Source of the DNA: Dictyobacter kobayashii
Lineage (GTDB): Bacteria; Chloroflexota; Ktedonobacteria; Ktedonobacterales; Ktedonobacteraceae
Assembly (NCBI RefSeq): GCF_003967555.1
Contig: NZ_BIFS01000001.1
Coordinates: 5,146,001-5,210,000, forward strand
Direction: 5' to 3'
DNA: 64,000 nt
A model generated the notes under the pieces. That model was not told where the DNA came from. It saw only the letters and a program-made list of their open reading frames with translations, and did no database searches. The position numbers and the translations under genes are program-made. This document shows positions 37,284 through 46,635 of the stretch, piece by piece. The stretch's first letter is position 1. Each line of letters starts with the position of its first letter.

Positions 37284-38721
37284 TTACAGGTCCGCCTGAG
37301 CATGTTTAAGAAAATGCTGATAACTATCCTGATAGGCTTTGGCCTGCTCTGGATTGGGGATGCCGTTGGCCTGGATGCCCGGGGCGATTGCGGCCGTGGC
37401 CTGGGCATTGGACCAGTGCCCGCTGGCTATTCCTGCCAGCAGGGCTGCTCCGCGCGCTGAGGCGGATCGACCAGTAATAGGTCACGGTTAAGGATGTCGG
37501 CGAGCATCTGGCGCCAGGCGGGATGGACGCTACCACCACCGGCCAGTCGTATGCTGCTACTTTCTTGCGCACCCGGTAGCGCCTCAAAAGCCTGGCGAAT
37601 GCCAAAGGCCACTCCTTCGAGGGCCGCGTGCAGCAGGTGTGCGCGCTGGTGGTTCAGGCGCAGATGCAGGAAGGCTCCGCCATGGTGGTTGGCTGGCTGG
37701 TGGGCACGTTCTTTTGTCATATCTGGCAGAAAGATCAGGCCATCAGCTCCTGGGTCAATAGTGGCTGCGCTGGTATACATCTCCTCCCAGCTGGCATTGA
37801 GCGTTTGCCTTACCCAATCCAGTACCAGGCCCGCGTTCTGCACGGCCGCCATGCTATACCAGTGAGCCCCATCTGCGGCTCGGTAGAGGTGGGTACGCAA
37901 GCTTTTATCTGCGCCAGGCTCGGCGTGCAGCTGGATGAGCTGAGCGCCCGTGCCCAGGGTCAATTGCAGGGTGCCAGGCGATAACAGGCCCGTGCCCAGG
38001 GCCGCTGCGGCTGTATCGGCGGCCCCTGTAGCGATAGGGAGTCCGACAGGTAGCCCCAGCTCTGCCGCCGCCTGCGTGGTGAGCGTTCCCGCCTGACTAC
38101 TTGAGGGGATAATCTCGGGAAAGAGGGTGCGCTTTAGCCCCAGAGCTGAGATGACATCCTCGGCCCAACGATCTTTGGGGAGATCGTAGAGCAAGGTACC
38201 TGAGGCATCACTTGGGTCAGTGGCGGCCTGACCGGTTAATTGCCAGCGTAGCCAGTCCTTTGGCTGCAAAGCCCAGCGCATCTCCTGGTAGGCTGCGCTT
38301 TCATGCCGGGCCAGCCAGCATAACAATGGCCCTGCCATTCCCGGCACCAGCGGATTCGCCAGGCGTAGTTGAGTGCCTTTGGCTAGCGCGCTATAGTGGG
38401 ATAATTCGGCCTCGGCCCGCGTGTCCGCCCACAACATGGCGGCCCGTACCGCTTGCCCCCGTTCGTCGGTTGGAACTACCCCATGCATCTGACCTGATAG
38501 ACCTAGCGCCTGATTTTTGCCTGTGGAACCTGGGTGAGTATACCTCGCACGGCCTCTACTGTTGCTCGCCACCAGTCAGTGGGATCACTTTCCGCCCACC
38601 CGTTTTGGGGAGATCGCACCGTGTAGTCCACTTTAGTAGTACCCAGAGTACGGCCCTGCTCATCCAGTATCAATACTTTTACTGAGCTTGTTCCCAGATC
38701 GATTCCTAAAAATGCCATCAT
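37284..38721 (-). pseudogene. Xylulokinase-like FGGY sugar kinase, two frameshifts
   Basis: The three reading frames together give a complete FGGY kinase of about 478 residues. The N-terminal ATP-binding lobe (F-L-G-I-D-L-G-T-S-S-V-K-V) breaks in a T run at 38514-38518 (A run on the coding strand); one more A would join Q-V-P-Q-A-K to N-Q-A-L-G-L-S-G-Q-M-H-G. The main part carries M-L-W-A-D-T-R and L-A-G-G-G-S-V-H-P-A-W-R-Q-M. The second break is near 37461; one more base restores S-A-R-G-A-A-L-L-A-G-I-A and the end at 37284. Product would phosphorylate D-xylulose. Both changes are single-base losses, so miscalls are possible. No xylose isomerase gene is adjacent. Confidence 0.85.
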
Positions 38722-39018
38722 TCATCCCCTTCTCTTCAAGAAGAACGTCCCAACTAACCTGCTGTCAAATGTTATTCCCTGAAATATGCCTGTCCTGTAT
38801 TGCACAGCCCTTCAGAATATGGTGGCTGTCACTTTTGGCTACTGGCTATATGGTTTTTATACTATTTTTCTTATCCATCAATTATAATATACTTATAAGC
38901 GTCATGTCGTACTGGAGGTTGTTTATCCAAATTTCTCCTGGGGATATCCCAACAAAAATGCTCATTTTTTAATCACCCTCCTAATGATAACGATACTTTG
39001 AAGAAAGGCAAAAGCGGA
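38722..39018. other. Divergent intergenic region, kinase and AhpD-like pair
   Basis: About 300 AT-rich bases separating the xylulokinase-like gene from the AhpD-like operon; promoters for both directions are expected. No hairpin or known regulatory motif stands out. Confidence 0.3.
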
Positions 39019-39360
39019 ATGCATGATCGACATGCTTTACAAATGGGGGCGATGCTTGATGCTGTGGCAACGCAAGCGGGCGTGACCACTCCGGCTTTGC
39101 GCGAGCAGGTTAAAGCCTATGCCAGGCGTTTGAGCCTGGATGCTGGGGCCGCTCCACTGGATGTGCCGGCGGAGTTAGTGGCATATGTGCGCAAGGTGAC
39201 CTTTCATGCCTATAAGGTGCTGGATGAGGATATCTCGTGCTTGCGTGAGGCTGGCTATTCTGATGATGCGCTGTTTGAAATCACGCTTAGCGTGGCTATG
39301 GGGACCGCCCAGGCGCGCCTTGAGCGTGGTTTACATGCTTTGCAGGAGGCGACTGAATGA
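39019..39360 (+). CDS. AhpD-fold partner protein without CxxC
   Basis: A 113-residue all-helical protein. The C-terminal half (V-R-K-V-T-F-H-A-Y-K-V-L-D-E-D, then L-R-E-A-G-Y-S-D-D-A-L-F-E-I-T-L-S-V-A-M-G-T-A-Q-A-R-L) resembles the AhpD/carboxymuconolactone decarboxylase fold, but there is no CxxCxxxH motif. Its stop overlaps the ATG of the next gene (ATGA), so the two are translationally coupled and probably form a hetero-oligomer. I choose the ATG at 39019; a TTG at 38998 is in frame. Homologues I recall place such a protein beside a CxxC-containing partner. Confidence 0.6.
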   Translation: MHDRHALQMGAMLDAVATQAGVTTPALREQVKAYARRLSLDAGAAPLDVPAELVAYVRKVTFHAYKVLDEDISCLREAGYSDDALFEITLSVAMGTAQARLERGLHALQEATE

Positions 39361-39908
39361 GATTACATTGTCTCGATGAAGTTTTGCAGGGGGAGAGTGT
39401 CTCTGATATTCAGCGTGTACTTAGCTACCGATCAGAGTTTTTTGGCACCCCTATGTCCATCCTGACCCAATCTGTGTTGCGCGGCCCCTCCGATTGGCTG
39501 GTGGGCGAGCGTGAGCTCTTTGCCGCCTTTACCTCCGCGCTGAATCGTTGCCCTTTTTGACTGGGCTCCCATGGCGCAGTTGCGTCTACCGCTTTAGATG
39601 CTGAACTTGTTAATGCTGTGATTGCTGATTGGCGGACCGCTCCGGTGGATGAGAAGTTGCGGGCGATGCTGGGTTTTCTGGAGAAGTATACCTTGCGGCC
39701 AGCCGAGATCGTGCCGGAGGATATGCAAAATTTGCTGGTGATCGGCATCAGCGAGCAGGCGATCCAGGATGCTCTGTATGTCGGCGCTATCTTTCAGATC
39801 ATGAATCGGCTGGCTGACTCCTTTGACGTGGCCGTTCCACCTCCCGCAGTTTTTGCTCTTAGCGCGAAGAGTAGGCTTGAGCGTGGCTATTATCGCGCTC
39901 CATCTTGA
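39357..39908 (+). CDS. AhpD-like protein with in-frame UGA: candidate selenoprotein
   Basis: A 183-codon frame with one internal TGA at 39558-39560. Both sides are the same frame and the reading is T-S-A-L-N-R-C-P-F-(UGA)-L-G-S-H-G-A-V-A-S. AhpD-like peroxidases have C-x-x-C-x-x-x-H here; the UGA replaces exactly the second, reactive Cys, giving C-x-x-U-x-x-x-H. Selenoprotein members of the AhpD-like superfamily are known, so selenocysteine is a serious reading. A small hairpin with G in its loop lies 17 bases after the UGA. The rest of the fold continues normally to 39908. Alternative: Cys codon mutated to stop. The start overlaps the previous gene (ATGA). Confidence 0.6.
39561..39586 (+). 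promoter_or_regulatory. Candidate bacterial SECIS hairpin
   Basis: Seventeen bases after the UGA, GGCGC (39573-39577) pairs with GCGUC (39582-39586; one G-U pair) around the loop AGUU. Bacterial SECIS elements usually have an apical loop 16-37 bases after the UGA with G at loop position 1 or 2; this fits, but the stem is short and such hairpins are common by chance. Confidence 0.35.
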
Positions 39909-40470
39909 GCTTGAACTACACACAGACTGAAGCTAATCTCATTTAATTCGCTATTTATTTCTGGCAGCGCGGGCACAGGCAGGAATATTACGCCGCCTGT
40001 GCTTGCTTATATGCAATCAACCCGCGCCCGCCATTGTCTGGCTGTTTAGAAAATGTTGGCTGCACGTCAACATTCCCATGGACTGGTAGCTGCTTCATAG
40101 CTCGACCTGGCGTAGCTTTGTGAGCTTGTTGTGCTGTTCTAAAAGTACTAAAAACTTGCATAAACAGATACAAATTTGTGGCACCAAATTATAATAAATG
40201 CTATATCCCACATCAATAAATGTCACTGGCAAGTACTCGTATTTTGGGCAGCTATATGGCTTAGTATAACGTTTATGTAGAGAATGAGAAGATGGAGTGG
40301 TACCAGCATAGGCAGCCTTTTACGGCTCTTTTTGTGGCTGCTAATCCAACCAGCTCACTTTATCACGCATACCTTCAATATTTTTCCTGACCGCTGTAAT
40401 TTGGCTTCGGGACCTGATTTTTGTTGTAAGAAAACCTCAAAAGAGGCAGGAAAGAGAGCGGCTCTAGATA
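39909..40470. other. Intergenic region
   Basis: No supported gene. GCACAGGC (about 39973) and GCCTGTGC (about 39994) form an eight-base-pair hairpin that may terminate the AhpD-like operon, though the T run is poor. The rest is AT-rich. Confidence 0.35.
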
Positions 40471-41289
40471 ATGCAAGTTATCGATAATCAGCAGCAATTG
40501 CTATCTGGCGCAGATTTGCAACGCTATTTCGCGTATCCTCCTAAAGTAGCAAGATCGTTGTTTATTGGTCTGATCCTGATGAGTATCGTTGGACTCTGTA
40601 CCTTGTCGACGTTGACTTCTAACGCGCCTGGTATGATTGGTACGGGCTTATTTCTGCTTTTTCTGGCCAGCCTGCCCTTCGATATCGCCATTGTGCGTCT
40701 TATCTGGTACCATGTTCAAGCTAAGCCAACTGATGCACAGTATGAGGCCTGGGTAAGGAGCTGGCTGCCCGGCATGCAGAAGTATGGCATGCAACGCCTG
40801 GGGTTGGCGCCAGGCGAGATCCTTGGCGCGCCGCTGTTCGTACGTGGGATTATCTGGTTTCATACCCAGGAATCTGCGTACTATCACTCCCATGGGTGTC
40901 CGGTGCGTGTGCTGCGCGGGAAGGATGGGAATTTACATGCCAGCATTAATAAGTTTACATTCTTCTATCCCACCCAGCACTATATTGCGGTCTTTTCGGG
41001 ACACGTGAATGCTCTGCATCCGTTGCGTTCAGAGTCAACCCAGACCTATTTCTATGATGATATTGTGGGGGTCGAAACCACCACTTATGGTCAACAATTC
41101 GAAACACTCGTCTATACCCTACAGCAATTTGAATTGCGGGTCTCCAGCGGCCAGTCCGTGGGGGCTACGACCTATGCCAGAGATGCCGACGTTGAGCAAA
41201 CTGTGCGCTCATTGCGTACCCTGTTACAGGATAAAAAATATGGTACGCGTGGTGGTGGTGGTGGTGGCATGGGGTTTGCCGGCATCTAA
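40471..41289 (+). CDS. Unknown two-helix membrane protein with Gly-rich tail
   Basis: A 272-residue protein. Two hydrophobic segments (about residues 30-50 and 55-75) follow a short cytoplasmic N-terminus; a soluble domain of about 170 residues follows and ends in a Gly run (G-G-G-G-G-G-M-G-F-A-G-I). Such Gly-rich ends resemble the TPM/DUF2207-type membrane proteins of this phylum, but the core is not recognised. The preceding 40 bases contain GAGAGCGG but no strong ribosome site. A bidirectional terminator separates it from the convergent CPBP gene. Confidence 0.6.
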   Translation: MQVIDNQQQLLSGADLQRYFAYPPKVARSLFIGLILMSIVGLCTLSTLTSNAPGMIGTGLFLLFLASLPFDIAIVRLIWYHVQAKPTDAQYEAWVRSWLPGMQKYGMQRLGLAPGEILGAPLFVRGIIWFHTQESAYYHSHGCPVRVLRGKDGNLHASINKFTFFYPTQHYIAVFSGHVNALHPLRSESTQTYFYDDIVGVETTTYGQQFETLVYTLQQFELRVSSGQSVGATTYARDADVEQTVRSLRTLLQDKKYGTRGGGGGGMGFAGI

Positions 41290-41301
41290 TTTCGTTTGTA
41301 C

Positions 41302-41337
41302 AGTATGGTGGAGAGACAGCCGCCTCTCCACCATACT
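41302..41337. terminator. Hairpin terminator between convergent genes
   Basis: AGTATGGTGGAGAG and CTCTCCACCATACT form a perfect 14-base-pair stem with an eight-base loop. On the plus strand it is followed by GCTTAAATTTT; it likely serves both convergent genes. Confidence 0.75.
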
Positions 41338-41346
41338 GCTTAAATT

Positions 41347-42372
41347 TTAAGCGAGCTCGGCCTTATCTATTTCTTTCTGATGTCGCTCAAAATGACTGAG
41401 CTCTGTCTCGATCCTGATTTTTCCGTAGCGCCAGCGCATGTAGCCCAGAATGATCAGCATTGCTAATATAAACATAAATGTGGATAATAGCCCACCATCG
41501 GGACCAGCTGCCCCTCCAGTCAACCAGGTTGGACCTTGCTGTTGAAATGCGAACAACCTGGTCATGTTGACTGGTTGTTGTCCGGCCACCGCGAAGCCAA
41601 AGAGGTTGCCCTGGGCAAAATCCCAGGCTGCGTGCAGGCCGATGCTGAGACCCATACTGCCAGTCAAGATATAGCCCAATCCCAGTGCCAGCCCGGCGAC
41701 ACACAGGTTGATTATTTCCATTACCGTGATATGTGGATTGCCGTAATGCCCTACACCAAAGAGGATGGATGTCGTTAACCACAAGAGCAAGATAACTGTG
41801 CTATCCTTCACCTTATTATTGCGTAACCCCTGGGCAAAATTGCGGATCGGGTAGCCCCTGGCCAGTGTTTCCTCAAAGATACCAACATAGAGAAACTGTA
41901 TGAACCAGGCAAGCAGCAGTACTGCGAATGAAGCATGCTCGTTTCCTGCTCCACTGATAAACATCTGTTTGAGGCTGAGCCAGCCAACTCCATACTCAAT
42001 TAAGACCAGGGTGCAGTTCAATATTAGACCTAATAGACAACCGAACAGAAAATCCATCCACCAGTTCCAATTCAAACGATAGCCTAGATTTGCCAGGCGC
42101 TCTCGGTTGATGAAGTGCATAATGAACCAGCTTAGCACTATTGTCGCACAGGCACTGAGAAAGCCATTATTGGGAATCAGCAGGAAATGGTTTATATTGA
42201 TGGCCCATACAAAGTAGAGATGGTGCGCTATCAAGCTTAGCAGTATATATAATGGAAAATTGATAGCATAAATTGTCGCGTAAATAATTGGTCCCAGAAG
42301 CAATATGAGCAACAATTGTCGCCAGCCTGCTCGTAAGCGTCGCTCGTCGCGATTCCAAAATAAGTTTTTCAT
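41347..42372 (-). CDS. CPBP family intramembrane metalloprotease
   Basis: A 341-residue membrane protein of the CPBP (CAAX protease/Abi, Rce1-like) family. Motif 1 is F-E-E-T-L-A-R-G-Y-P-I-R (Glu-Glu...Arg) and motif 2 H-Y-G-N-P-H; a later H-A-A-W-D-F supplies another conserved His. About eight membrane helices surround it. Bacterial members process peptides or act as scaffolds; substrate unknown. I prefer the ATG at 42372, which has AAGGA upstream, over 42405. This is one of three CPBP genes in the window (others at 48911 and 59756). Confidence 0.82.
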   Translation of the reverse strand: MKNLFWNRDERRLRAGWRQLLLILLLGPIIYATIYAINFPLYILLSLIAHHLYFVWAININHFLLIPNNGFLSACATIVLSWFIMHFINRERLANLGYRLNWNWWMDFLFGCLLGLILNCTLVLIEYGVGWLSLKQMFISGAGNEHASFAVLLLAWFIQFLYVGIFEETLARGYPIRNFAQGLRNNKVKDSTVILLLWLTTSILFGVGHYGNPHITVMEIINLCVAGLALGLGYILTGSMGLSIGLHAAWDFAQGNLFGFAVAGQQPVNMTRLFAFQQQGPTWLTGGAAGPDGGLLSTFMFILAMLIILGYMRWRYGKIRIETELSHFERHQKEIDKAELA

Positions 42373-42684
42373 ACCGAGTCCTTTCAGTATATCGTTCCAC
42401 ATCAAAAATTTTTTCGACTATACTATCATAAAATATGACTGTCGCTTAAATGTCATAGAATTGTCGCATAAATGTCTCATTTATTTTGTAAATAGAAAGA
42501 TACTTGTATTCAATATGGATAATCAAAATGTATCATCGTATGACTTTCGGGTACTATGGTTTTCAGTTTATCAACAATTGTATCTATACCTGGATTGAGA
42601 GGCGTCCATGATAAAGAGAAGTGGCGGTAAAATCCAATATTTTTCATTTAGGAACAAGGCTCGCAATCGAACGTAACAAGAAGT
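42373..42684. other. Intergenic region
   Basis: AT-rich, 312 bases between divergent genes. Contains the paired phrases TAAATGTC ATAGAATTGTC and TAAATGTC (near 42446-42478), a short direct repeat that might be a regulator site. No gene seen. Confidence 0.3.
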
Positions 42685-43352
42685 ATGTACAGGAATGGAT
42701 ACATTGACGCTATGATGGACAATAATGTTGAGCATGTTGAGCCGCCTCCTGCTCAGCATGAGCTACCACAAAGACGAGGCTGGATACGTCGCCGCAGGCC
42801 GGTTTTCGGTTTGCTGGCAATGCTGGCGGTACTGGGTGTGGGCCTATTTGCAACTTATTCTTATATTAGCGCTCGCCATTCCGAGATAGATTACAGTGAT
42901 ATCAATACGTCCTGTACCTCCCTCTCAAAAGTGGTGACGCATATACATCTACATATTTCTATATATGTGGATGATCATCCAGTAGTGATCCCTAAAAATA
43001 CGGGTATTGCTACGAAGCAGGGACATACATGTTATTACTGGCTTCACACTCATGATACCAGTGGTGTCTTACACGTTGAGTCTCCTACCAGTCATACTTT
43101 TCAATTAGGGGATTTTTTGCGTATCTGGCAGCAACGTTTTCATAGTCATGGCTATCCAGATCAACTGGGTTACCTGGCTGGCAGATCTATGTGGATGGAC
43201 AGCGTGCCTCTGACGATTTTTATCATCTCCCATTACGCCGCCATATGTTGATTACGCTTGCCTATCATAGCCCCCAGGCCCGGCCCGACACTATTTATAA
43301 CTGGGGAGTAATCTTTAGCAGTCCTTCACATCTTAGTTTACAGGCGGTTTAA
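42685..43352 (+). pseudogene. Membrane-anchored protein with one frameshift
   Basis: A basic segment and one membrane helix (about residues 42-62) are followed by an extracytoplasmic His-rich domain: K-V-V-T-H-I-H-L-H-I-S-I-Y-V and C-Y-Y-W-L-H-T-H-D-T-S-G-V-L-H-V. The frame breaks in a G run at 43167-43169; one more G continues as G-W-Q-I-Y-V-D-G-Q-R-A-S and ends at 43352. The restored protein is about 222 residues. The H-T-H-D-x-x-G and H-V-E-S-P pattern recalls copper-binding or cupredoxin-associated domains seen beside thioredoxin-like proteins, but function is unknown. Start uncertain (42685 or 42712). Confidence 0.68.
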
Positions 43353-43480
43353 CACATTATTTTGACTACACATATTTTATATTGTGCTGTTTCACACAGC
43401 ATGCAAAATATGTATAATATGAATATAAAAATATAGAATACATTTGTGAAGAAGATATTTTTGCGCGGGAGAAATATGTT

Positions 43481-44528
43481 ATGACTGTCCAGCATATAAT
43501 GGTTGTACCTGTGAAGGATGAGCATATCCCTGAGATTGTGGAGCTTGTGCGGGCGCAAGAGAGTCGCTGGTACAGGCTTGATCCCCGGCTACGCGCTGCG
43601 CGCTCAATTGAGCAGGTAGAGGCGATGTTGCAGCGGGATCGCACGCGGGAACTCTCGCCAGTGGTCGCTTTGGATGGGCATGAGCGCGTTTGTGGCTATG
43701 TCCGGCCAACGATCTGGCAGTTGCAGCCAGAGGATGGGTTACGGGCTTTTTTTACCGAGCGCAATGGCATGGCGCAAGCTCTGACCTTGCCGGACCCGGC
43801 TAACCCTATAGCTGTCAGGGTGGCAACGGCGCTTTTTTCTACTTTAACGCATCTGTGGAGTCAGCACCAGGCCCATGGTGAGATGGTACGCTGGCCGTGC
43901 TGCGATCTCTGGCTTGACCAGGTCGTGCATAAGCAGGGCTTTCTGCTCGATAGCGCGTTGGCCTACCAGGTGCATCCACCAACGCTGGAGTCGCGTCCAT
44001 TTCCCGAGCATGTCGTCATTCGGCCGGCACGTCCGATGATGAAGAGGCTCTGGTGGCATTATTTACTGAGGAATTGCTCTTTCATGAGCCTTATACCCCA
44101 TTTGTGCGTATGACCTTGACGATTGAGCGCGCGTTCCGGATCGCCTGGAGCTGTTATGGTCGGGCCAGCGTGCTGAAGAGGGCGCGCCAATTGTCGTGGT
44201 GATCGAAAGGGATGGCCAGATTGTGGCGATGTCGGAAAATGAGCTGTATATGATTGATGCTGAAGATGAGGATGGGCCTGATTTTATGCTGCCCGGTCGC
44301 TATGGGCATATCAATAATATGGGGGTGCGGCAGGATTTACGTGGTCAGGGTTTTGGCCGCTTGCTGGTTCAAGCGACCTTTGATGCCTTCGCACATATGC
44401 ACCTGGATGGCTATATTTTATGGTTCAATCCTGCCAATCCTCTATCCAGTCCGTTCTGGCCGCGTATGGGTTTTCAGCCGCTCTGGCGCACCTACCAGCG
44501 TCACTATCCTGAACGTTCTGAGGGGTGA
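43481..44528 (+). pseudogene. GNAT-type acetyltransferase, two frameshifts
   Basis: Restoring one base near 44033 and one near 44127 gives a protein of about 349 residues with a C-terminal GNAT domain: V-R-Q-D-L-R-G-Q-G-F-G-R-L-L-V-Q is the acetyl-CoA loop, followed by W-F-N-P-A-N-P-L-S-S-P-F-W-P-R-M-G-F, which is the substrate/CoA strand of the family. The N-terminal part (M-V-V-P-V-K-D-E-H-I-P-E-I-V-E-L) looks like a second, degenerate GNAT domain. Both breaks are single-base losses in CC and a GC run. Acceptor amine unknown. Confidence 0.75.
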
Positions 44529-44546
44529 CTCCGATCAACAAGCGCC

Positions 44547-45008
44547 CTATATTATATTATCCCTATGCACCAGTTGCAATGTGCTGTTATCTCCATCCTG
44601 AGCGAGCGTGAGCCTGGCAAAGTCAGCGTGCGAGGTGGGTGTGGTCATATGCTTTATGCTGCCATCAACGTTTTCGCTCGTGCGCAGGAGGTGATGTAGC
44701 GCGCAGTTACATGTCGGGTCCTGTGGGGTGGGACATGTCTCCAGTAGCTGGCGGATGGTCTGCATGTCTGTCAGATCCAATACATACCACCAGTACATGT
44801 CCCAGCCATCATCTTCCACGTTACCACTGGGATCGTGCGAGTATTTTTGTAGGATTCCACTACCGCATTGCTGGCAGACTAGTAGTAGAGTGTTGGCATA
44901 ACTAAAATTATGCTCGAACTCTTGCGGGGCGACTCCCTCTTCTGTCACAAGCATTAAGCGCTCAAGCTCTGCCGCCTGACACACCAGGCATGACGTGATA
45001 ACTGTCAT
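44547..45008 (-). CDS. Unknown zinc-ribbon-like protein
   Basis: A 153-residue protein with C-L-V-C near residue 9 and C-Q-Q-C-G near residue 45, which together could bind one zinc ion. A Trp/Tyr-rich segment (D-G-W-D-M-Y-W-W-Y-V-L) follows near residue 70, and a C-N-C pair near 103. No family recognised. AAATGGGAACAAATG-type upstream sequence gives a modest ribosome site (GGAA). It converges with the acetyltransferase gene, ending 18 bases from it. Confidence 0.5.
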   Translation of the reverse strand: MTVITSCLVCQAAELERLMLVTEEGVAPQEFEHNFSYANTLLLVCQQCGSGILQKYSHDPSGNVEDDGWDMYWWYVLDLTDMQTIRQLLETCPTPQDPTCNCALHHLLRTSENVDGSIKHMTTPTSHADFARLTLAQDGDNSTLQLVHRDNII

Positions 45009-45159
45009 TTGTTCCCATTTCCTTCCATTTCGCTAGCTAATTGATATCAAGATTAGCACTATTTTTTTGCCTGAATATATATATTGACATGTATATGTAT
45101 ACTAGACAATGAAATATTGCTGAAATTAAAAATACATCATCTCTGTGGAGTTAAATAGT

Positions 45160-45888
45160 ATGAAGTTAAATCAAGTCATTGCCATTGAAAAGGGGACGAA
45201 GAGCCGATCATTACAGGATTTGACGGAGGCTCATCATAATTTGCAGCGAACCACCCTGCTGGCTGGAATTTCACGCACCTATCGGCCAAAGGATGAAGAG
45301 GGCGAACAGTTTCCTCCCGAATCCACTCGTGTGCAGGTGCGCGCCGAGGAAGTGATCCGCGCCACCGCCGAGACCTTAACGAAATTATTCGATGTTGTTG
45401 CCACCAAGGATTGGGCGAACTGCGAGGCTAAAGCCGATATCGTTGTCGATGGCAAAAACACTGCTATCACAGGTACCCGCCACATACCTGCTCTTCCTGG
45501 AGAAGCAGCTGGTCGATGTGCATACCTTCATCAAGAAATTGCCCGTTCTGGACTCCTCCGAGCTATGGACCTTTGATCCTCGGCTGACTGCTGGGCTACT
45601 GAACCCATGCAAACCATTAAAACAAAGAAGATCCCTCGCAACCACGTCAAAGCCGAGGCCACCGAGAAGCACCCGGCCCAGGTCGAAGTCTATTATGAAG
45701 ATGTCGTAGTTGGCAACTGGCGCACCATCAAATTCTCAGGCGCCTTGCCTGCTCGCCGTGTCAACGAACTGCTCAACCGCGTCGATAAACTGCAAGAGGC
45801 CGTCAAATTCGCACGCGAAGAGGCCAACAACCACGACATCACCGAACAAAAAGTAGGCTCAGCCATCCTCAACTACCTCTTCAGCTAA
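45160..45888 (+). pseudogene. DUF7873-like protein, two compensating-size frameshifts
   Basis: The protein starts M-K-L-N-Q-V-I-A-I-E-K-G-T-K-S-R, with GTGGAG nine bases upstream. It resembles a family of unknown function (I recall it as DUF7873) found in actinobacteria and Chloroflexota, often on phage or plasmid DNA. The frame is broken by an extra A in the run at 45454-45458 (restored: V-D-G-K-T-L-L-S-Q-V-P-A-T-Y-L-L-F-L-E-K) and a missing base near 45578 (restored: D-C-W-A-T-E-P-M-Q-T-I-K-T-K-K). The last 93 residues contain W-R-T-I-K-F-S-G-A-L-P-A. Intact length is about 243 residues. Confidence 0.68.
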
Positions 45889-45957
45889 CAACCCCAAAAT
45901 TCAATGGGGCTCGGCCTACGCCCACCACCCAGGCCAGCTCCTCCCCTATCCCCATCC

Positions 45958-46340
45958 AAGAAGTGGGGATACAAGGAGCGCCCAGCCCCTTGCCTGGGGT
46001 GGCCATCCTCCTCGATCCCCGCCCAAGAAGTGGGGATACAAGAGGGGCCAGCCCCTTGCCTGGTAGTTTTCCCCCCTCGACCCCCGGCCAAGAAGTGGGG
46101 ATACAAGGAGCGCCCAGCCCCTTGTCTGGGGTAGCTTTCTCCCTTGATCCTCGCCCAAGAAGTGGGGATACAAGAGGCGCCCAGCCCCTTGTCTGGGGTA
46201 GCTTTCCCCCTCGATCTCCGCCCAAGAAGTGGGGATACAAGAGGGGCCAGCCCCTTGCCTGGTAGTTTTCCCCCCTCGACCCCCGGCCGAGAAGTGGGGA
46301 TGCAAGGGGCGACCAGCCCCTTGACTGGGGTCTGGGGCTG
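45958..46340. repeat. Tandem hairpin repeat array A (six units of 65-67 bases)
   Basis: Units begin at about 45958, 46025, 46090, 46157, 46224 and 46289, each with AAGAAGTGGGGATACAAG, a GCCCAGCCCCTTG block and a pyrimidine-rich stretch. CAAGGGG/CCCCTTG-type pairing gives a hairpin per unit. Unit spacing alternates between 65 and 67. The array ends in a module (46312-46387: CTTGACTGGGG, TCTGGGGCTGTGCCCCC, then a GCCGC/GCGGC hairpin) that also ends array B at 57.1 kb. It stays open in several frames, but composition and lack of ribosome sites argue against coding. Confidence 0.85.
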
Positions 46341-46411
46341 TGCCCCCAGCTCCTCCTCCCTCCCCCCGCCTGCCGCCGCAGGCGGCAAATAGCACATCTT
46401 CGGATGCCCTA

Positions 46412-46440
46412 TTGCTTTTTAGCCGGAAATGCTGTAGAAT
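46412..46440 (+). promoter_or_regulatory. Promoter of the permuted-tRNA transcription unit
   Basis: TTGCTT (46412-46417) and TAGAAT (46435-46440) are exactly 17 bases apart. Start of transcription would fall at about 46447. No reading frame with ribosome site follows, in keeping with an RNA gene. Confidence 0.65.
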
Positions 46441-46486
46441 CCCATCTTGGAGTACAAACTTAAACTAAACTTCAATTGTAACGGGG

Positions 46487-46564
46487 AAAACGTAAAGGGC
46501 AGGTTCAAATCCTGCACCCGCCATTCGCGGCGGGTAGCCCAGCTGGTAGAGGCAACGTTGGAAC
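46487..46564 (+). tRNA. Permuted tRNA-like body 1 (anticodon unclear)
   Basis: 3' half first: AACGT (46489-46493), variable AAAGG, T-arm GCAGG-TTCAAAT-CCTGC (46499-46515), acceptor ACCCGCC (46516-46522), discriminator A. After the linker TTCGC the 5' half follows: acceptor GGCGGGT (46529-46535), D-arm GCCC-AGCTGGTAG-AGGC, A, then ACGTT (46555-46559). Acceptor pairs 7 of 7, T-stem 5 of 5, anticodon stem ACGTT/AACGT 5 of 5; T-loop and G18-G19 are canonical. Deviations: only one base between acceptor and D-stem, a C-A mismatch in the D-stem, and no U33 in any simple junction, so the anticodon is not assignable. CCA is not encoded. Confidence 0.55.
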
Positions 46565-46635
46565 CACCCAGAATGAGATTATTACTCCAATCTCAACATT
46601 CGCTGTCGAACGCCAAATCGATCACGAACGATATA

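Noticed and set aside
45885..46397. Proline/glycine-rich protein encoded across array A
   Set aside because: Several frames stay open only because of base composition and repetition; no ribosome site and periods not multiples of three.
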